Below, piece after piece: positions 41,618 through 52,207 of a stretch of DNA of 64,000 bases. The DNA is taken from NCBI GenBank assembly GCA_051209155.1, contig JBPJGB010000002.1. The stretch is one strand, 5' to 3'. The notes beneath the pieces are model-generated. The model did no database searches, had not been told where the DNA came from, and saw only the letters and a program-made list of their open reading frames with translations. Source of the stretch: Actomonas sp051209155. GTDB lineage: Bacteria; Verrucomicrobiota; Verrucomicrobiia; Opitutales; Opitutaceae. A program made the position numbers and the translations under genes. How positions within the stretch are numbered: the first letter of the stretch is position 1; each line of letters starts with the position of its first letter.

Positions 41618-42361
41618 CTATTCCGTGCTGGCGGCGCCGGACGGGTCAAAGATGTAGCCAACGCCATGCACGGTGCGGAACGCATCCAGCGAACGACCGT
41701 TGCGTTTGAAGAGATCGCGCACCTTCACGATGTATTGGTCGAGGGATCGGCTCTTCACGTCGGCATGGATGCCCCAGACGGAGTGGATCAAGGCTTTGCG
41801 CGTGATGACGATGCCTTCGTGCTCGTGCAGGTAGGAGAGGATGCCGAGCTCCTTGCGGCCGATCTTCTCGGTGTTCTCGTCGAACTGGATCTCCAGGCGT
41901 CCGGGATGAACCGTGCCGCCACAGATCTCGAACGGTTCGTCGGAAAGACGCGTATTCTTGGTGACCTTGAGGTCGTCGCGGGATTCCGATCGTCGCAGCA
42001 CCGCGCGAATGCGCGCGATGAGCTCGGCGTAGCCAAAGGGTTTGGTGACGTAGTCATCGCCGCCAATCTCCAGTCCCTTCACCTTGTTGGTCTCAAGCGA
42101 GTTGCCAGTCAGGAAGATGGTGGGGATGGAAATGTCTTCGCGGCGGAGATCCTCGAGCAGGGCGAAGCCCGATTGGTCCGGCAGGTTGATGTCGAGCAAC
42201 ATCAGGTTGGCGAAGTTGCGCTTCAAGAACCGCGTGGCGTGCGCAGCACGGCCGCAGACTTGGGCCTGCATCCCCGCCTCCTCCAAGTGAACGGAAATGA
42301 GTTTGGCGAGTTCCTCCTCGTCTTCGACGACGAGAATGAGCGGCTTGGGTTCAGAACGCAT
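41618..42361 (-). CDS. OmpR/PhoB-family response regulator
   Basis: This 247-residue protein has a receiver domain (acidic VVEDEEE, phosphorylation Asp in LMLLDINLPDQSG, Lys in VTKPFGYAELI). A winged-helix DNA-binding domain ends SVWGIHADVKSRSLDQYIVKVRDLF...VHGVGYIF. I chose ATG 42361; eight further upstream codons look unrelated. It is transcribed just before the large propeller hybrid kinase on the same strand, so the two may work in one pathway. A hybrid kinase normally needs an Hpt step, and no Hpt is visible. Confidence 0.9.
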   Translation of the reverse strand: MRSEPKPLILVVEDEEELAKLISVHLEEAGMQAQVCGRAAHATRFLKRNFANLMLLDINLPDQSGFALLEDLRREDISIPTIFLTGNSLETNKVKGLEIGGDDYVTKPFGYAELIARIRAVLRRSESRDDLKVTKNTRLSDEPFEICGGTVHPGRLEIQFDENTEKIGRKELGILSYLHEHEGIVITRKALIHSVWGIHADVKSRSLDQYIVKVRDLFKRNGRSLDAFRTVHGVGYIFDPSGAASTE

Positions 42362-42580
42362 GGACGGAATGGGGAAGTAGTGCACGCGATGTGCGGTAGC
42401 ACGTGAATTTTTTACAAATTTAGCGAATGTCGACTGTCAAAGCAAAGCGGCGGCAGGTTCCGGTGGATTTGCGCGGGCACATCGAGCCGATGGAGGGGCG
42501 GGACGGGATCGCGGCAGCGCCGTCGACCGCCCCGAAGATTGGGCTTGAAGGGCGGGGAGGGCGCGTGTGCGGTGCCGGGC

Positions 42581-43465
42581 GTGTCTGCTTCCACACCTTT
42601 GCTCATGCTCGGACTGCCCAAGGGCAGCCTCGAGGAATCGACCAAAGCCCTCTTTGCCAAGGCGGGCTGGCGGATCACCACGAGCTCGCGCTCGTATCGT
42701 CCGGCGATCGACGACGCCGAACTCGACGGCCGCTTCGTGCGGGCGCAGGAGGTGAGTCGCTACGTCGAGCACGGCTTTTTTGACTGCGGTCTCACGGGCT
42801 GGGACTGGGTGCGTGAAAACGAGTCGGATGTCGTGGAGGTTTGCGACCTGATCTACAGCCGCGCCTCGACGCTGAAGTCGCGCTGGGTGCTGTGTGTGCC
42901 CGAGGACTCCCCGGTGCAAAAAGCCGAGGACCTGGCCGGCAAGCGGGTCGCCACCGAGCTCATGGGCACGGTGAAACGCTATTTCGAAGAGAAGGGCGTC
43001 GATGCCAAGGTCGAGTTCTCCTGGGGCGCGACCGAGGTCAAGGTGCCCGATTTGGTCGACGCCATCGTCGACATCACCGAGACGGGATCGTCGCTGCGCG
43101 CCAACAAACTGCGCATCGTCGACACCCTGCTCGAAACCAACACCAAGCTGATCGCCAACAAGGACAGCTGGGCCAATCCGGAGAAGCGCAAGAAGATCGA
43201 GACGATCGCCATGCTGCTGCAAGGCGCGCTCGAAGCCGAAAGCAAGGTGGGCCTCAAAATGAACCTGCCGCAGGCCTCACTCGAGGCCGTGGTCAAGGAG
43301 CTGCCTTCGCTGCGCAATCCGACCATTTCGCAGCTCAATGCCGAGGGCTGGGTCGCGCTGGAAACCGTGATCGATGAAAAGGTCGTCCGGCAGATCATTC
43401 CGCAACTGAAGGAACTCGGTGCGGAAGGCATTGTGGAGTATCCGCTCAACAAAGTCGTTTACTGA
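42581..43465 (+). CDS. hisG: ATP phosphoribosyltransferase, long form
   Basis: This protein of about 294 residues catalyses the first step of histidine synthesis, ATP plus PRPP to phosphoribosyl-ATP. The N-terminus LMLGLPKGSLEESTKALFAKAGW is typical. The PRPP-binding loop is VDIVDIVETGSS-like (VDAIVDITETGSSLRAN). A C-terminal regulatory domain of about 75 residues (NLPQASLEAVVKELPSLRNPTIS to EGIVEYPLNKVVY) marks the long, hexameric form that is feedback-inhibited by histidine and does not need HisZ. The start is GTG 42581 or ATG 42605. No other his genes are adjacent. Confidence 0.92.
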   Translation: MSASTPLLMLGLPKGSLEESTKALFAKAGWRITTSSRSYRPAIDDAELDGRFVRAQEVSRYVEHGFFDCGLTGWDWVRENESDVVEVCDLIYSRASTLKSRWVLCVPEDSPVQKAEDLAGKRVATELMGTVKRYFEEKGVDAKVEFSWGATEVKVPDLVDAIVDITETGSSLRANKLRIVDTLLETNTKLIANKDSWANPEKRKKIETIAMLLQGALEAESKVGLKMNLPQASLEAVVKELPSLRNPTISQLNAEGWVALETVIDEKVVRQIIPQLKELGAEGIVEYPLNKVVY

Positions 43466-43504
43466 TTCGCGATTCCCGCCGGCGCCATTCACGCTTTCTC
43501 CACC

Positions 43505-44389
43505 ATGCGCAAAGTTACTCTCGGCCTGCTCCAGCACGCCTGCACCGGCGATCCCAAGGCGAACCTGAAGAAGACGCTTTCGCTCGCTGAAAAAGCGGCG
43601 AAAAAAGGCGCCAAGATCATCTGCACCCAGGAGCTGTTTCGCTCGCAGTATTTCTGTCAGAGCGAAGACCATGACAACTTTCTGCTGGCCGAATCCATTC
43701 CGGGGCCGAGCACGCAGGCGTTTCAAAAGATCGCCAAGAAGCACGGTGTGGTGATCGTGGCCTCGCTCTTCGAGAAGCGCGCCTCCGGTCTTTACCACAA
43801 CACCGCAGTCATCATCGACGCCGACGGTGCGTTGTTGGGCATCTATCGCAAGATGCACATCCCGGACGATCCGCTCTTCTACGAGAAGTTCTACTTCACG
43901 CCGGGTGACACCGGCTTCCGCGCGTGGGACACCAAATACGGACGCATCGGCGTGTTGGTCTGCTGGGATCAATGGTATCCTGAGGGCGCGCGTCTCACCG
44001 CGCTGCAGGGGGCCGAGATCCTTTTCTATCCGACGGCCATCGGTTGGCACCCGGCGGAGAAAGCCGAATACGGTGAAAATCAGCATGGTGCCTGGGAGAC
44101 CATCCAGCGCAGTCATGCGGTGGCCAACGGCTGCTACGTGGCGGCGGTGAATCGTGTGGGCCTCGAGACCCCCATCGGCGGCGATGGCATCGAGTTCTGG
44201 GGGCAGAGTTTTGTGGCCGGCACGAGCGGCCAGATCCTGCAAAAGGCCTCGGTCGATCAGGAGGAAATCCTGCTGGTGCCGATCGAGCTCGGCAAAGTGG
44301 ACGTGACGCGCACGCACTGGCCGTTCCTGCGGGATCGCCGCATCGACGCCTATGGCGACCTGACCAAGCGCTTCATCGACAACACCTGA
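43505..44389 (+). CDS. aguB: N-carbamoylputrescine amidase
   Basis: This 294-residue carbon-nitrogen hydrolase converts N-carbamoylputrescine to putrescine, CO2 and ammonia. The nitrilase-family triad is visible: Glu43 (CTQELF), Lys116 (YRKMHIPDDP) and Cys153 (LVCWDQWYPEGAR). The sequence HIPDDPLFYEKFYFTPGD is characteristic of AguB. It is paired with aguA 6 nt downstream, which supplies its substrate, so both form a putrescine-from-agmatine module. Confidence 0.93.
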   Translation: MRKVTLGLLQHACTGDPKANLKKTLSLAEKAAKKGAKIICTQELFRSQYFCQSEDHDNFLLAESIPGPSTQAFQKIAKKHGVVIVASLFEKRASGLYHNTAVIIDADGALLGIYRKMHIPDDPLFYEKFYFTPGDTGFRAWDTKYGRIGVLVCWDQWYPEGARLTALQGAEILFYPTAIGWHPAEKAEYGENQHGAWETIQRSHAVANGCYVAAVNRVGLETPIGGDGIEFWGQSFVAGTSGQILQKASVDQEEILLVPIELGKVDVTRTHWPFLRDRRIDAYGDLTKRFIDNT

Positions 44390-44395
44390 ACGACC

Positions 44396-45469
44396 ATGGC
44401 TGCCCTGCGCGCGGCGAAAGCACGTCCTCAGAAACCGGATACGCCGGCCTCGCTCGGTTTCCGCATGCCCGCGGAATGGGAACCGCAGGAAGCGGTGTGG
44501 CTGTCCTGGCCGCACAAAAAAGCCTCCTGGCCCGGTCTCTGGCGCAATATCCCCAGGCACTATGCGGCCTATGTCGCGGCCATCAGCCGCTACGAACAGG
44601 TGCGGATCAACTGCGGGGCGCCGTTGCAGGAGAAGGCCAAGGCCTTGTGTGTGAAAGCCGGCGCCGACATGGCCCGGGTCGAGTTCTACGACCACCCGAC
44701 CAACGACGCGTGGTGCCGCGATCACGGTCCGATTTTTGTGAAGCATCGGAAGACCGGTGAGGTCGCGATCACCGACTGGATGCACAACGCCTGGGGGGGG
44801 AAATACCCGCCTTACGATCTGGATAACGAGATCCCGCCGTCGATCGCCCGGGCGCTGAAAATGCGACGATTCGAGAAACCGATGGTGATGGAAGGCGGCT
44901 CGATCGACGTGAACGGCAAGGGGCTGTTGCTGACGAGTGAACAGTGCCTGCTGCACCCCAATCGAAATCCAACCATGACCAAGGGGGAGATTGAACGCGC
45001 GCTGAAAGACATGCTGGGCGTGCGCAAAATTCTCTGGCTCGGGGAAGGCATCGTGGGCGATGACACGGATGGTCACATCGACGACATCACGCGCTTCTTC
45101 CGCCCGGACGGACTCATCACCTGTGTGGAGCGCAATCGTCGGGACCCGAACCACAAGCTGCTGGCGGCCAACTTGGAGCGGATGCGCGACTTCCGGACCC
45201 TGCAGGGCAAGCCCATCGACATTGTCGAGCTGCCCATGCCCAAACCGCACTTCATCAAGGGCGAACGGGTGCCGGCCAGTTACGCCAATTTTCTCATCAT
45301 CAACGATGCGGTGCTGGTGCCCACCTTCGCGCAAAAACGCCGTGACGCCGAGGCCTGTGCAATCATCGCGAGCTGTTTTCCGGGGCGTGAAGTGGTGCCG
45401 GTCGATTGCGCTGAAATCATTTGGGGGCTCGGCACGTTGCATTGCCTGTCCCAACAACAACCGGCCTAG
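44396..45469 (+). CDS. aguA: Agmatine deiminase
   Basis: This 357-residue guanidino-group-modifying enzyme converts agmatine to N-carbamoylputrescine and ammonia. Conserved segments are MPAEWEPQEAVWLSWPH near the N-terminus, DAWCRDHGPIFV, EGGSIDVNGKGLLLT, GDDTDGHIDDITRF and the C-terminal GLGTLHCLSQQQP with the catalytic Cys350. It is placed 6 nt after aguB. No arginine decarboxylase gene to make agmatine lies in the window. Confidence 0.94.
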   Translation: MAALRAAKARPQKPDTPASLGFRMPAEWEPQEAVWLSWPHKKASWPGLWRNIPRHYAAYVAAISRYEQVRINCGAPLQEKAKALCVKAGADMARVEFYDHPTNDAWCRDHGPIFVKHRKTGEVAITDWMHNAWGGKYPPYDLDNEIPPSIARALKMRRFEKPMVMEGGSIDVNGKGLLLTSEQCLLHPNRNPTMTKGEIERALKDMLGVRKILWLGEGIVGDDTDGHIDDITRFFRPDGLITCVERNRRDPNHKLLAANLERMRDFRTLQGKPIDIVELPMPKPHFIKGERVPASYANFLIINDAVLVPTFAQKRRDAEACAIIASCFPGREVVPVDCAEIIWGLGTLHCLSQQQPA

Positions 45470-45487
45470 TTTCTCTCCGTGCTCCCG

Positions 45488-45976
45488 ATGTCTTTTCGTC
45501 CCTTCCTCCTTACGGCGCTGGCCGGCCTTTTGCTTGGCGGCTGTGCCACGCTCGAGGACAAACGCGCGTCGCTGCAGCTGCCGGCTGCCCAGTCGCAGAC
45601 GAACTACTTTGGCAGAGGAAAGGCGGTTGTGTTCGAGACCCTGGTGCAGGTGCTGGAGAAAATGGATTACACCATCGCCGAGGCCTTGCCCGCCCAGGGG
45701 GTGATTGAAGCCTACGGCCGCGTGCTCGAGGGAGATCGCCCCGGGGATTCCAGCCAGTTCCTGATTTCGGCCCGGGTGCGCAACGTCGGCGACGCGGAGA
45801 CAAGCGTCGAGTTGACCGTGCGTGAAGCCTACGAGGGCAACTTCCGCGCCGGCGCGACGCGCCAGAGTTTCGCGCGGCATGGCCGCTACGACAGCATCTA
45901 CGAAGCGTTGGAGTCCGCCTTGGGTGAAGATAGCTGGCGCCCGCCGAGTCAGCCCGCCGCGGCTTCACGTGATTGA
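45488..45976 (+). CDS. Putative lipoprotein, function unknown
   Basis: This 162-residue protein has a lipoprotein signal peptide (lipobox LLGGC, Cys near residue 19). The mature domain is mixed alpha/beta, with a helix (VVFETLVQVLEKMDYTIAEAL) followed by strands (GVIEAYGRVLEG, SQFLISARVRN, TSVELTVREAYEG). The pattern of one helix and a beta sheet recalls outer-membrane-associated DUF lipoproteins, but I do not recognise a family. It starts 18 nt after aguA and its end overlaps the convergent PEP-CTERM gene by 28 nt. Confidence 0.7.
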   Translation: MSFRPFLLTALAGLLLGGCATLEDKRASLQLPAAQSQTNYFGRGKAVVFETLVQVLEKMDYTIAEALPAQGVIEAYGRVLEGDRPGDSSQFLISARVRNVGDAETSVELTVREAYEGNFRAGATRQSFARHGRYDSIYEALESALGEDSWRPPSQPAAASRD

Positions 45977-46623
45977 GCGGATTGTTGGCGTCGTCGCCAA
46001 GCCAGGTAGCCGAAACAGCCCAGACCCAACGCGAGGGAGGTGTGCGCCGGCTCCGGCACAGCGGAAAGGGGTGCGGTTTGGGAGAGGTAGCCGGAGGTGA
46101 GACTGCGCTCAAAGTTGTAGTATCCTGAATAGCCAAAGCCCCAGTAGTTGAAGGGCACACTGGCGGTCTGGTAGCTCCCTTGCAGCACCCCGTCGGTGAT
46201 AGCGGCGGCGATGATCTGAGAGCCATCCAGCAACGAAGTTTCCAGTTGGAGATTGAACAAGTAGAGCTCTCCGCCGACCTGCAGGAGCGTGCCGCTTTGG
46301 AAGTCGATCTGGTCCTCAGCCTGAAACTGGAGGTAGGGCTCATCCGGCTCCTGATCGAAGTAATAGGGGGCCGATACTGGGTTGAATCCGACGGCAATCT
46401 CTACCGGGTCGGGTGGATTGGTCGGCTCCCAGTGATAGAACTCCAAGTTGGTGACTTGCTCCAAGCCCACATCGTAGTCGAGGAAGCCCGTGACCTCGGC
46501 ACCATCGTCAAAGAACATATCCACAACGTAATATCGCACGATCTGGGCGTTGGCGGCGAGGGTCGTGGCCAGGATCAATGTCGTGTGGCGGAGGAGGGTG
46601 CGGATGGTGGTTTGGCATGACAT
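45949..46623 (-). CDS. PEP-CTERM sorting-domain protein
   Basis: This 224-residue exported protein has a signal peptide (TLLRHTTLILATTLAANAQ). The beta-rich body contains YYVVDMFFDDGAEVTGFLDYDV. At the C-terminus is a PEP-CTERM tripartite signal: VPEP, a hydrophobic helix (LALGLGCFGYLAW) and an Arg cluster (RRRQQ). Such proteins are processed by an exosortase at the membrane and often end up in the extracellular matrix; no exosortase gene lies in this window. I chose ATG 46623. A palindromic element lies 35 nt upstream of the start. Confidence 0.87.
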   Translation of the reverse strand: MSCQTTIRTLLRHTTLILATTLAANAQIVRYYVVDMFFDDGAEVTGFLDYDVGLEQVTNLEFYHWEPTNPPDPVEIAVGFNPVSAPYYFDQEPDEPYLQFQAEDQIDFQSGTLLQVGGELYLFNLQLETSLLDGSQIIAAAITDGVLQGSYQTASVPFNYWGFGYSGYYNFERSLTSGYLSQTAPLSAVPEPAHTSLALGLGCFGYLAWRRRQQSAQSREAAAG

Positions 46624-46657
46624 CGCAGCCACCGTAGCAACATCCATCGGAGGGCCG

Positions 46658-46677
46658 CCTCACCCGAGTGGGGGAGG
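46658..46677. promoter_or_regulatory. Imperfect palindrome upstream of the PEP-CTERM gene
   Basis: The left arm CTCACCCGA (46659-46667) is identical to the arm of the perfect 18-bp palindrome at 56668-56685. The right arm matches at six of nine positions. The 18-bp core is separated from the gene start by 35 nt, exactly as the other site is from the NarL-type regulator start. Confidence 0.5.
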
Positions 46678-46917
46678 GGATGTCATTCCGCCGGGGTAGC
46701 AGGGCGGCCAGCCGGATGTAATTACCGCTTGCGCTGCCTTCGAAAATCTGGCGATTCTGACCGTTCGCGGCCGTTCCTTTGATCGATCGGTGTCCCGCCG
46801 CGGTGCTCCCACCGGTCTTTTTTCTGTCAGTGTAAACCATCAACCCACGCTCCGTTTCGACGGGGCAACCCGGGCAACCAAGACCGTGGAGCGAGTCGCG
46901 GAAGTCCGTTACATAAA

Positions 46918-48588
<1,671 letters not shown>

Positions 48589-48622
48589 GCCCGGTCCTTC
48601 AACTGATCGTATCCAATCACTC

Positions 48623-48659
48623 AAGACGCCCCGCCCCGTGCGGGGCGTCTTTGTTTTTG
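48623..48659 (+). terminator. Intrinsic terminator of rpsA
   Basis: AAGACGCCCCG (48623-48633) pairs perfectly with CGGGGCGTCTT (48641-48651) and is followed by TTGTTTTTG. It starts 35 nt after the rpsA stop. Confidence 0.92.
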
Positions 48660-48779
48660 TAGGGAAGGCACGGTGGCCGCGGCATCCGGCCGCGGGGCAG
48701 GGCCGTTGGGGCGCCGAGGCTGGAAGCTTCGGCCACGGTGCGGTGCGGCCCGGCCCGGCCGCGAGGCAAGCAGGCGGCC

Positions 48780-50840
48780 CTAGCGCGCGACCCGCAGGCG
48801 GCCGAACAGGGGCCAGTCCCAGTTGTTCAGGCCGCTCGGCCCGGGCCCGGTTTCCAAGATCAGGCGTCGCCCGATCCCGGTCGGGGCGGTGATGACGCGT
48901 GCCTGGAATCCGCGGTCCGTCGGTTGGTCGCGCGGGTTGATCACCTCGGCGTGTTGGCTCAGCACGGAACCGTCAGCGTCGACGACGCGCCAGCGCAGAT
49001 CGTAGCCGTCGGAATTGCCGCCATCGCTCCATGATCCCGGGCGCGGACCGGTCAGCAGCGAAACGGTGCCGACCTCATCAGGCAGCCGGAAGGTCACTTT
49101 GGCGTTGGGTGTGAACTGATAAAAAACCGTGCCTTCGAAGGCGAAGCGTTCCGGCGCCACCAGCAGGTCCCAGGCGCTGGGTTGCAGGTCGAAGCCCTCG
49201 AGATGTTGCAGCGAGCGGGACGTGAAAAACTCATACCCCGTTCGCTTGGCGGCCGCCGCATCCAGCGTCGTGACGATGGAGGCCGTGGCGGGATCGAGAT
49301 TCTGGTCACCCACCAGCGCCGACGCGTTCGCGGCGTTGGGGGACCAATAAAAGAGTTGGTGGCTCGCGGGCGTCCAACCGGAGTAACCGTTTACGGTGAC
49401 GCGCCCGGTGGCCATGGCGGCGGCCCATGCATCGAGGTGCAGGGCGGCGGTCGATTGGTTGGTGTATCCCGGTGCCCACGCCAGGACGGGATGATCGCCG
49501 GCTTCGGCCCACGCCTGCACGATGGCGTCCCGCCGGGCATGCAGGTCGGCGACGGGAGTGCGGTGCTGATCGATCGCGACGGTCTCAAGCAGGAGCGTGG
49601 CGATGAGCGCGGTCGCCAAACGTGGATGTCCGGCCTTGGCCCAAGTCCACAGCAGCAGGCCGGTCGCGGTGAACAGCAGCGCGTGCACGAGTCCTGCGAT
49701 GCGTCCCGCCGCCCGAAAGGCCCGTAAGGGTTCAATGACTTCGGCCAACGTCAGCCAGAGTGAGATTTCGCCGGGCCAGGTCGTGAAGACAAGGACCGTG
49801 ACCAAGGCCGTGGCCGTGAGTGCGGCGGCGAGGCGCAACGGGGCCGTCGCCGACCGCTTGAATCCGAGTGCGAGCGCGAACACTGCACCGATCCAGGGTA
49901 GGAATCCGCCCAATAGCAGGCGCTCATCCGCGGCGGCCTCACCGCCGGGCCAACCGGCGGGATAGAGCCAATGTCCGCGGGGCGCGGCAAACCAAGCGCC
50001 CAGCGTCGGGGCGAGTTCGGCCAACTCGTTCAAAGGACGACTGACGCCGTGGCCGCGCGCCTGCGAATAAATCCAAAGGCTCACTCCGCCGGCCACCAGC
50101 CCGACTCCCGCCAGCATCAGATGGCAGAACTTGACTCGCCGGCCGGTGACGCCGCGACTCTGCCCGCCGGTTTCTGAGTTAACCCCGATGATCCGGCCGA
50201 GACCGAAGGCGAGCGTCGCCAACAGGCCGGTGAAGAACGCCAGGTAGGGCGCCGCCGCAAACTGCCAAGCAAGGCCCCCCGTGATCGCGAACCACCGCCA
50301 TCCCTCGCGAGTCTGGAACCACGCGACGCCGTGCTGCGCGGCCCAAAGCGCAGGGAAGATGGGCAGCAACTGTGGATGTGTCCCCGTTGCCCAAGCCATG
50401 GGCAAGCCACCGAATGCGCCCACCGCTAGCGGTGGTGCCCAGCGACGGTCGACGCCGAGCCGGCGGAGTAGGGCGATGCCGGCGAGCATGTTGGCCCCCG
50501 CGCACACGAGATACCACACCTGCATGGCGTGTTCGGCGTTTGCGCCGAAGATTCGAGCGATGATGTAGATGGGCAGCGTGCCGAGATGCGTGTCGCTCCA
50601 GCCCAGCGTGTGAGTGGTGGGGTAAAACTGCCCCGGACTCAGCCACTCATAGACACCTCGCCACGAAAGGTAGCCGTGTTCCAGGACGAGGTGGTTGAAG
50701 CGCCCGTCGCCCAGATCGGCCGGCAGGGCACTGAACCCACTGGTCCAGATCGCTTGGGTGACATGGATGGTGCCCAGCAGCACCCACAGCAGCGGCCAGC
50801 AAACAGCGGCGGAAGATAGGCGGCGGGACGGCGACGGCAT
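48780..50840 (-). CDS. Large polytopic membrane protein, possibly GT-C-type glycosyltransferase
   Basis: This 686-residue protein has roughly ten to twelve hydrophobic segments in the first 460 residues, then a soluble, beta-rich C-terminal part of about 220 residues. The first loop after the N-terminal helix holds WSDTHLGTLPIYI and the acidic DLGDGRFNHLVLEH. This general shape (many helices plus a C-terminal soluble domain) resembles GT-C glycosyltransferases and YfhO-like proteins. I cannot name a family with confidence. I chose ATG 50840; the 22 codons upstream are not membrane-protein-like. It lies downstream of the sigma factor gene on the same strand, with a terminator in between. Confidence 0.6.
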   Translation of the reverse strand: MPSPSRRLSSAAVCWPLLWVLLGTIHVTQAIWTSGFSALPADLGDGRFNHLVLEHGYLSWRGVYEWLSPGQFYPTTHTLGWSDTHLGTLPIYIIARIFGANAEHAMQVWYLVCAGANMLAGIALLRRLGVDRRWAPPLAVGAFGGLPMAWATGTHPQLLPIFPALWAAQHGVAWFQTREGWRWFAITGGLAWQFAAAPYLAFFTGLLATLAFGLGRIIGVNSETGGQSRGVTGRRVKFCHLMLAGVGLVAGGVSLWIYSQARGHGVSRPLNELAELAPTLGAWFAAPRGHWLYPAGWPGGEAAADERLLLGGFLPWIGAVFALALGFKRSATAPLRLAAALTATALVTVLVFTTWPGEISLWLTLAEVIEPLRAFRAAGRIAGLVHALLFTATGLLLWTWAKAGHPRLATALIATLLLETVAIDQHRTPVADLHARRDAIVQAWAEAGDHPVLAWAPGYTNQSTAALHLDAWAAAMATGRVTVNGYSGWTPASHQLFYWSPNAANASALVGDQNLDPATASIVTTLDAAAAKRTGYEFFTSRSLQHLEGFDLQPSAWDLLVAPERFAFEGTVFYQFTPNAKVTFRLPDEVGTVSLLTGPRPGSWSDGGNSDGYDLRWRVVDADGSVLSQHAEVINPRDQPTDRGFQARVITAPTGIGRRLILETGPGPSGLNNWDWPLFGRLRVAR

Positions 50841-50887
50841 GGGGCGGAGTGCCCAACAGCACGCAGCGGCGCGGGCGCGGGTGCAAC

Positions 50888-50921
50888 AAAAACGGCCGGG
50901 TCGCACGTGGCGACCCGGCCG
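50888..50921 (-). terminator. Intrinsic terminator of the sigma factor gene
   Basis: A perfect 12-bp stem (50893-50904 with 50910-50921) has a 5-nt loop and, on the minus strand, is followed by TTTTTG. It starts 30 nt after the sigma factor stop. Confidence 0.92.
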
Positions 50922-50951
50922 GGATAAACGTCTACAAAAGCGGAGAGCGGA

Positions 50952-51992
50952 TCAGTTGCGGCGCGCTTCGATGAACTCGCGGATGACCTGTTCGCGGGCG
51001 ACCCGGCGGTTCTCGATTTCAATCTCCTCCGTGGTGCGCTGCGCGTGGTGTGAAGCCATCGCTTTGCGCATTTTGGAGAGCGCGATATTTTGCAGCTGGC
51101 GGATGCGCTCGCGGGTCACGTTGAACTTTTGGCCGACTTCCTCGAGCGTCAGCTCATCGTAGCCGTCGAGGCCAAAGCGGTAACGGAGAATTTCGGCCTC
51201 ACGCGGCTCGAGCTGGTCGATCATGTGGTGGAGGTCGGACTTCTCGGACGTGTCCTTGAGGGTTTCGAGTGGATCGGCGGTGTTCTCGTCACCGACGATT
51301 TCGCCGAAGGTGGTGGAGTCGCCATCTTCGCCGACGGGGGCGTCGAGGGAGGCCGGGCGCACGCTGACACTCTTGAGGTGAGCGACCTTGTTGGTCGGAA
51401 TCTGCAGCTCGATCGCGATCTCTTCGTCGGTCGGCTCGCGGCCGAGCTCCTCGGTGAGAGCGAGGGCGGTGCGACGCATCTTGGCGATCTTGTCCACGAG
51501 GTGGACGGGCAGGCGGATGGTTTTCGACTGGTTCGCAAGGGCGCGCTTGATGGACTGCTTGATCCACCACGCGGCGTAGGTTGAGAGCTTGCCGCCCTTG
51601 GTGGGATCGAACCGCTCGACGGCCTTCACGAGGCCGATGTTGCCCTCGCTGATGAGGTCGAGAAGCGGGAGGCCGAAATCCTTGTAGTCCATCGCGATTT
51701 TCACGACGAGACGGAGGTTGGCCGAGATCATGTGGTCACGTGCGGCCTTGTCGCCTTTTTGAATGCGCTTGGCCAGTTTTACCTCCTCTTGCGGCGTAAG
51801 GAGGGCGGTTTTGCCGATTTCCTGCAGGTAGAGCTGAAGGTGGCTGCGGTCAGAAGGGGCGGGACGTTCGGCCGGAGCGGGCTCGGGGCGCTCGAGGAAC
51901 GACGGCGGCGTTGCGACATTCACTGTTGGAGCTGCCGCGACGGAGGAGGAGGAGGAACGATCGGTGCGAGCAAAGGTGGTCGAAATGGCCAT
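50952..51992 (-). CDS. RNA polymerase sigma-70 family factor (group 1/2, RpoD/SigA-like)
   Basis: This 346-residue sigma factor lacks region 1.1. It has region 1.2 (LQLYLQEIGKTALLTPQEEVKL), region 2 (LRLVVKIAMDYKDFGLPLLDLISEGNIGLVKAVERFDP, then KLSTYAAWWIKQSIKRAL), region 3, and region 4 with the helix-turn-helix TLEEVGQKFNVTRERIRQLQ. The Ser/Ala/Pro-rich first 40 residues are not conserved. Region 2.4 and 4.2 sequences are those of housekeeping-type promoters (-10 TATAAT, -35 TTGACA). The short form suggests an alternative group 2 factor such as RpoS or a second SigA. ATG 51992 is preferred over GTG 52016. Confidence 0.9.
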   Translation of the reverse strand: MAISTTFARTDRSSSSSVAAAPTVNVATPPSFLERPEPAPAERPAPSDRSHLQLYLQEIGKTALLTPQEEVKLAKRIQKGDKAARDHMISANLRLVVKIAMDYKDFGLPLLDLISEGNIGLVKAVERFDPTKGGKLSTYAAWWIKQSIKRALANQSKTIRLPVHLVDKIAKMRRTALALTEELGREPTDEEIAIELQIPTNKVAHLKSVSVRPASLDAPVGEDGDSTTFGEIVGDENTADPLETLKDTSEKSDLHHMIDQLEPREAEILRYRFGLDGYDELTLEEVGQKFNVTRERIRQLQNIALSKMRKAMASHHAQRTTEEIEIENRRVAREQVIREFIEARRN

Positions 51993-52114
51993 GGTAGTTG
52001 AGGGAATGTGGTTCACGCTAAGAGCGAACGCCTGGCGGATATATTCCAGCAGGCGAGGTGTTCAGACTCGCCTGAATTAGAATGGTTCCAAAGTGACTAA
52101 CCAAATGGTCAACT

Positions 52115-52138
52115 ATTCGCAACAGATGCGTTGCGAAT
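52115..52138. repeat. Inverted repeat between trpE and the sigma factor gene
   Basis: ATTCGCAAC (52115-52123) and GTTGCGAAT (52130-52138) form a perfect 9-bp inverted repeat with a 6-nt spacer. It lies in an AT-richer stretch about 120 nt upstream of the sigma gene start and 70 nt downstream of the trpE stop. It could be an operator of the sigma gene or a weak trpE terminator. No T tract follows on the minus strand. Confidence 0.6.
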
Positions 52139-52207
52139 TTTGGAATATTAGCAGTTTGGATATTGTCCGACCCCTTTAGGAGAGGGACTAATGACCGCCT
52201 TTTCGGC

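Noticed and set aside
43277..45880. 867-codon open frame on the minus strand
   Set aside because: It lies opposite hisG, aguB and aguA, all with intact catalytic residues. The translation is rich in Arg and His with no recognisable domain.
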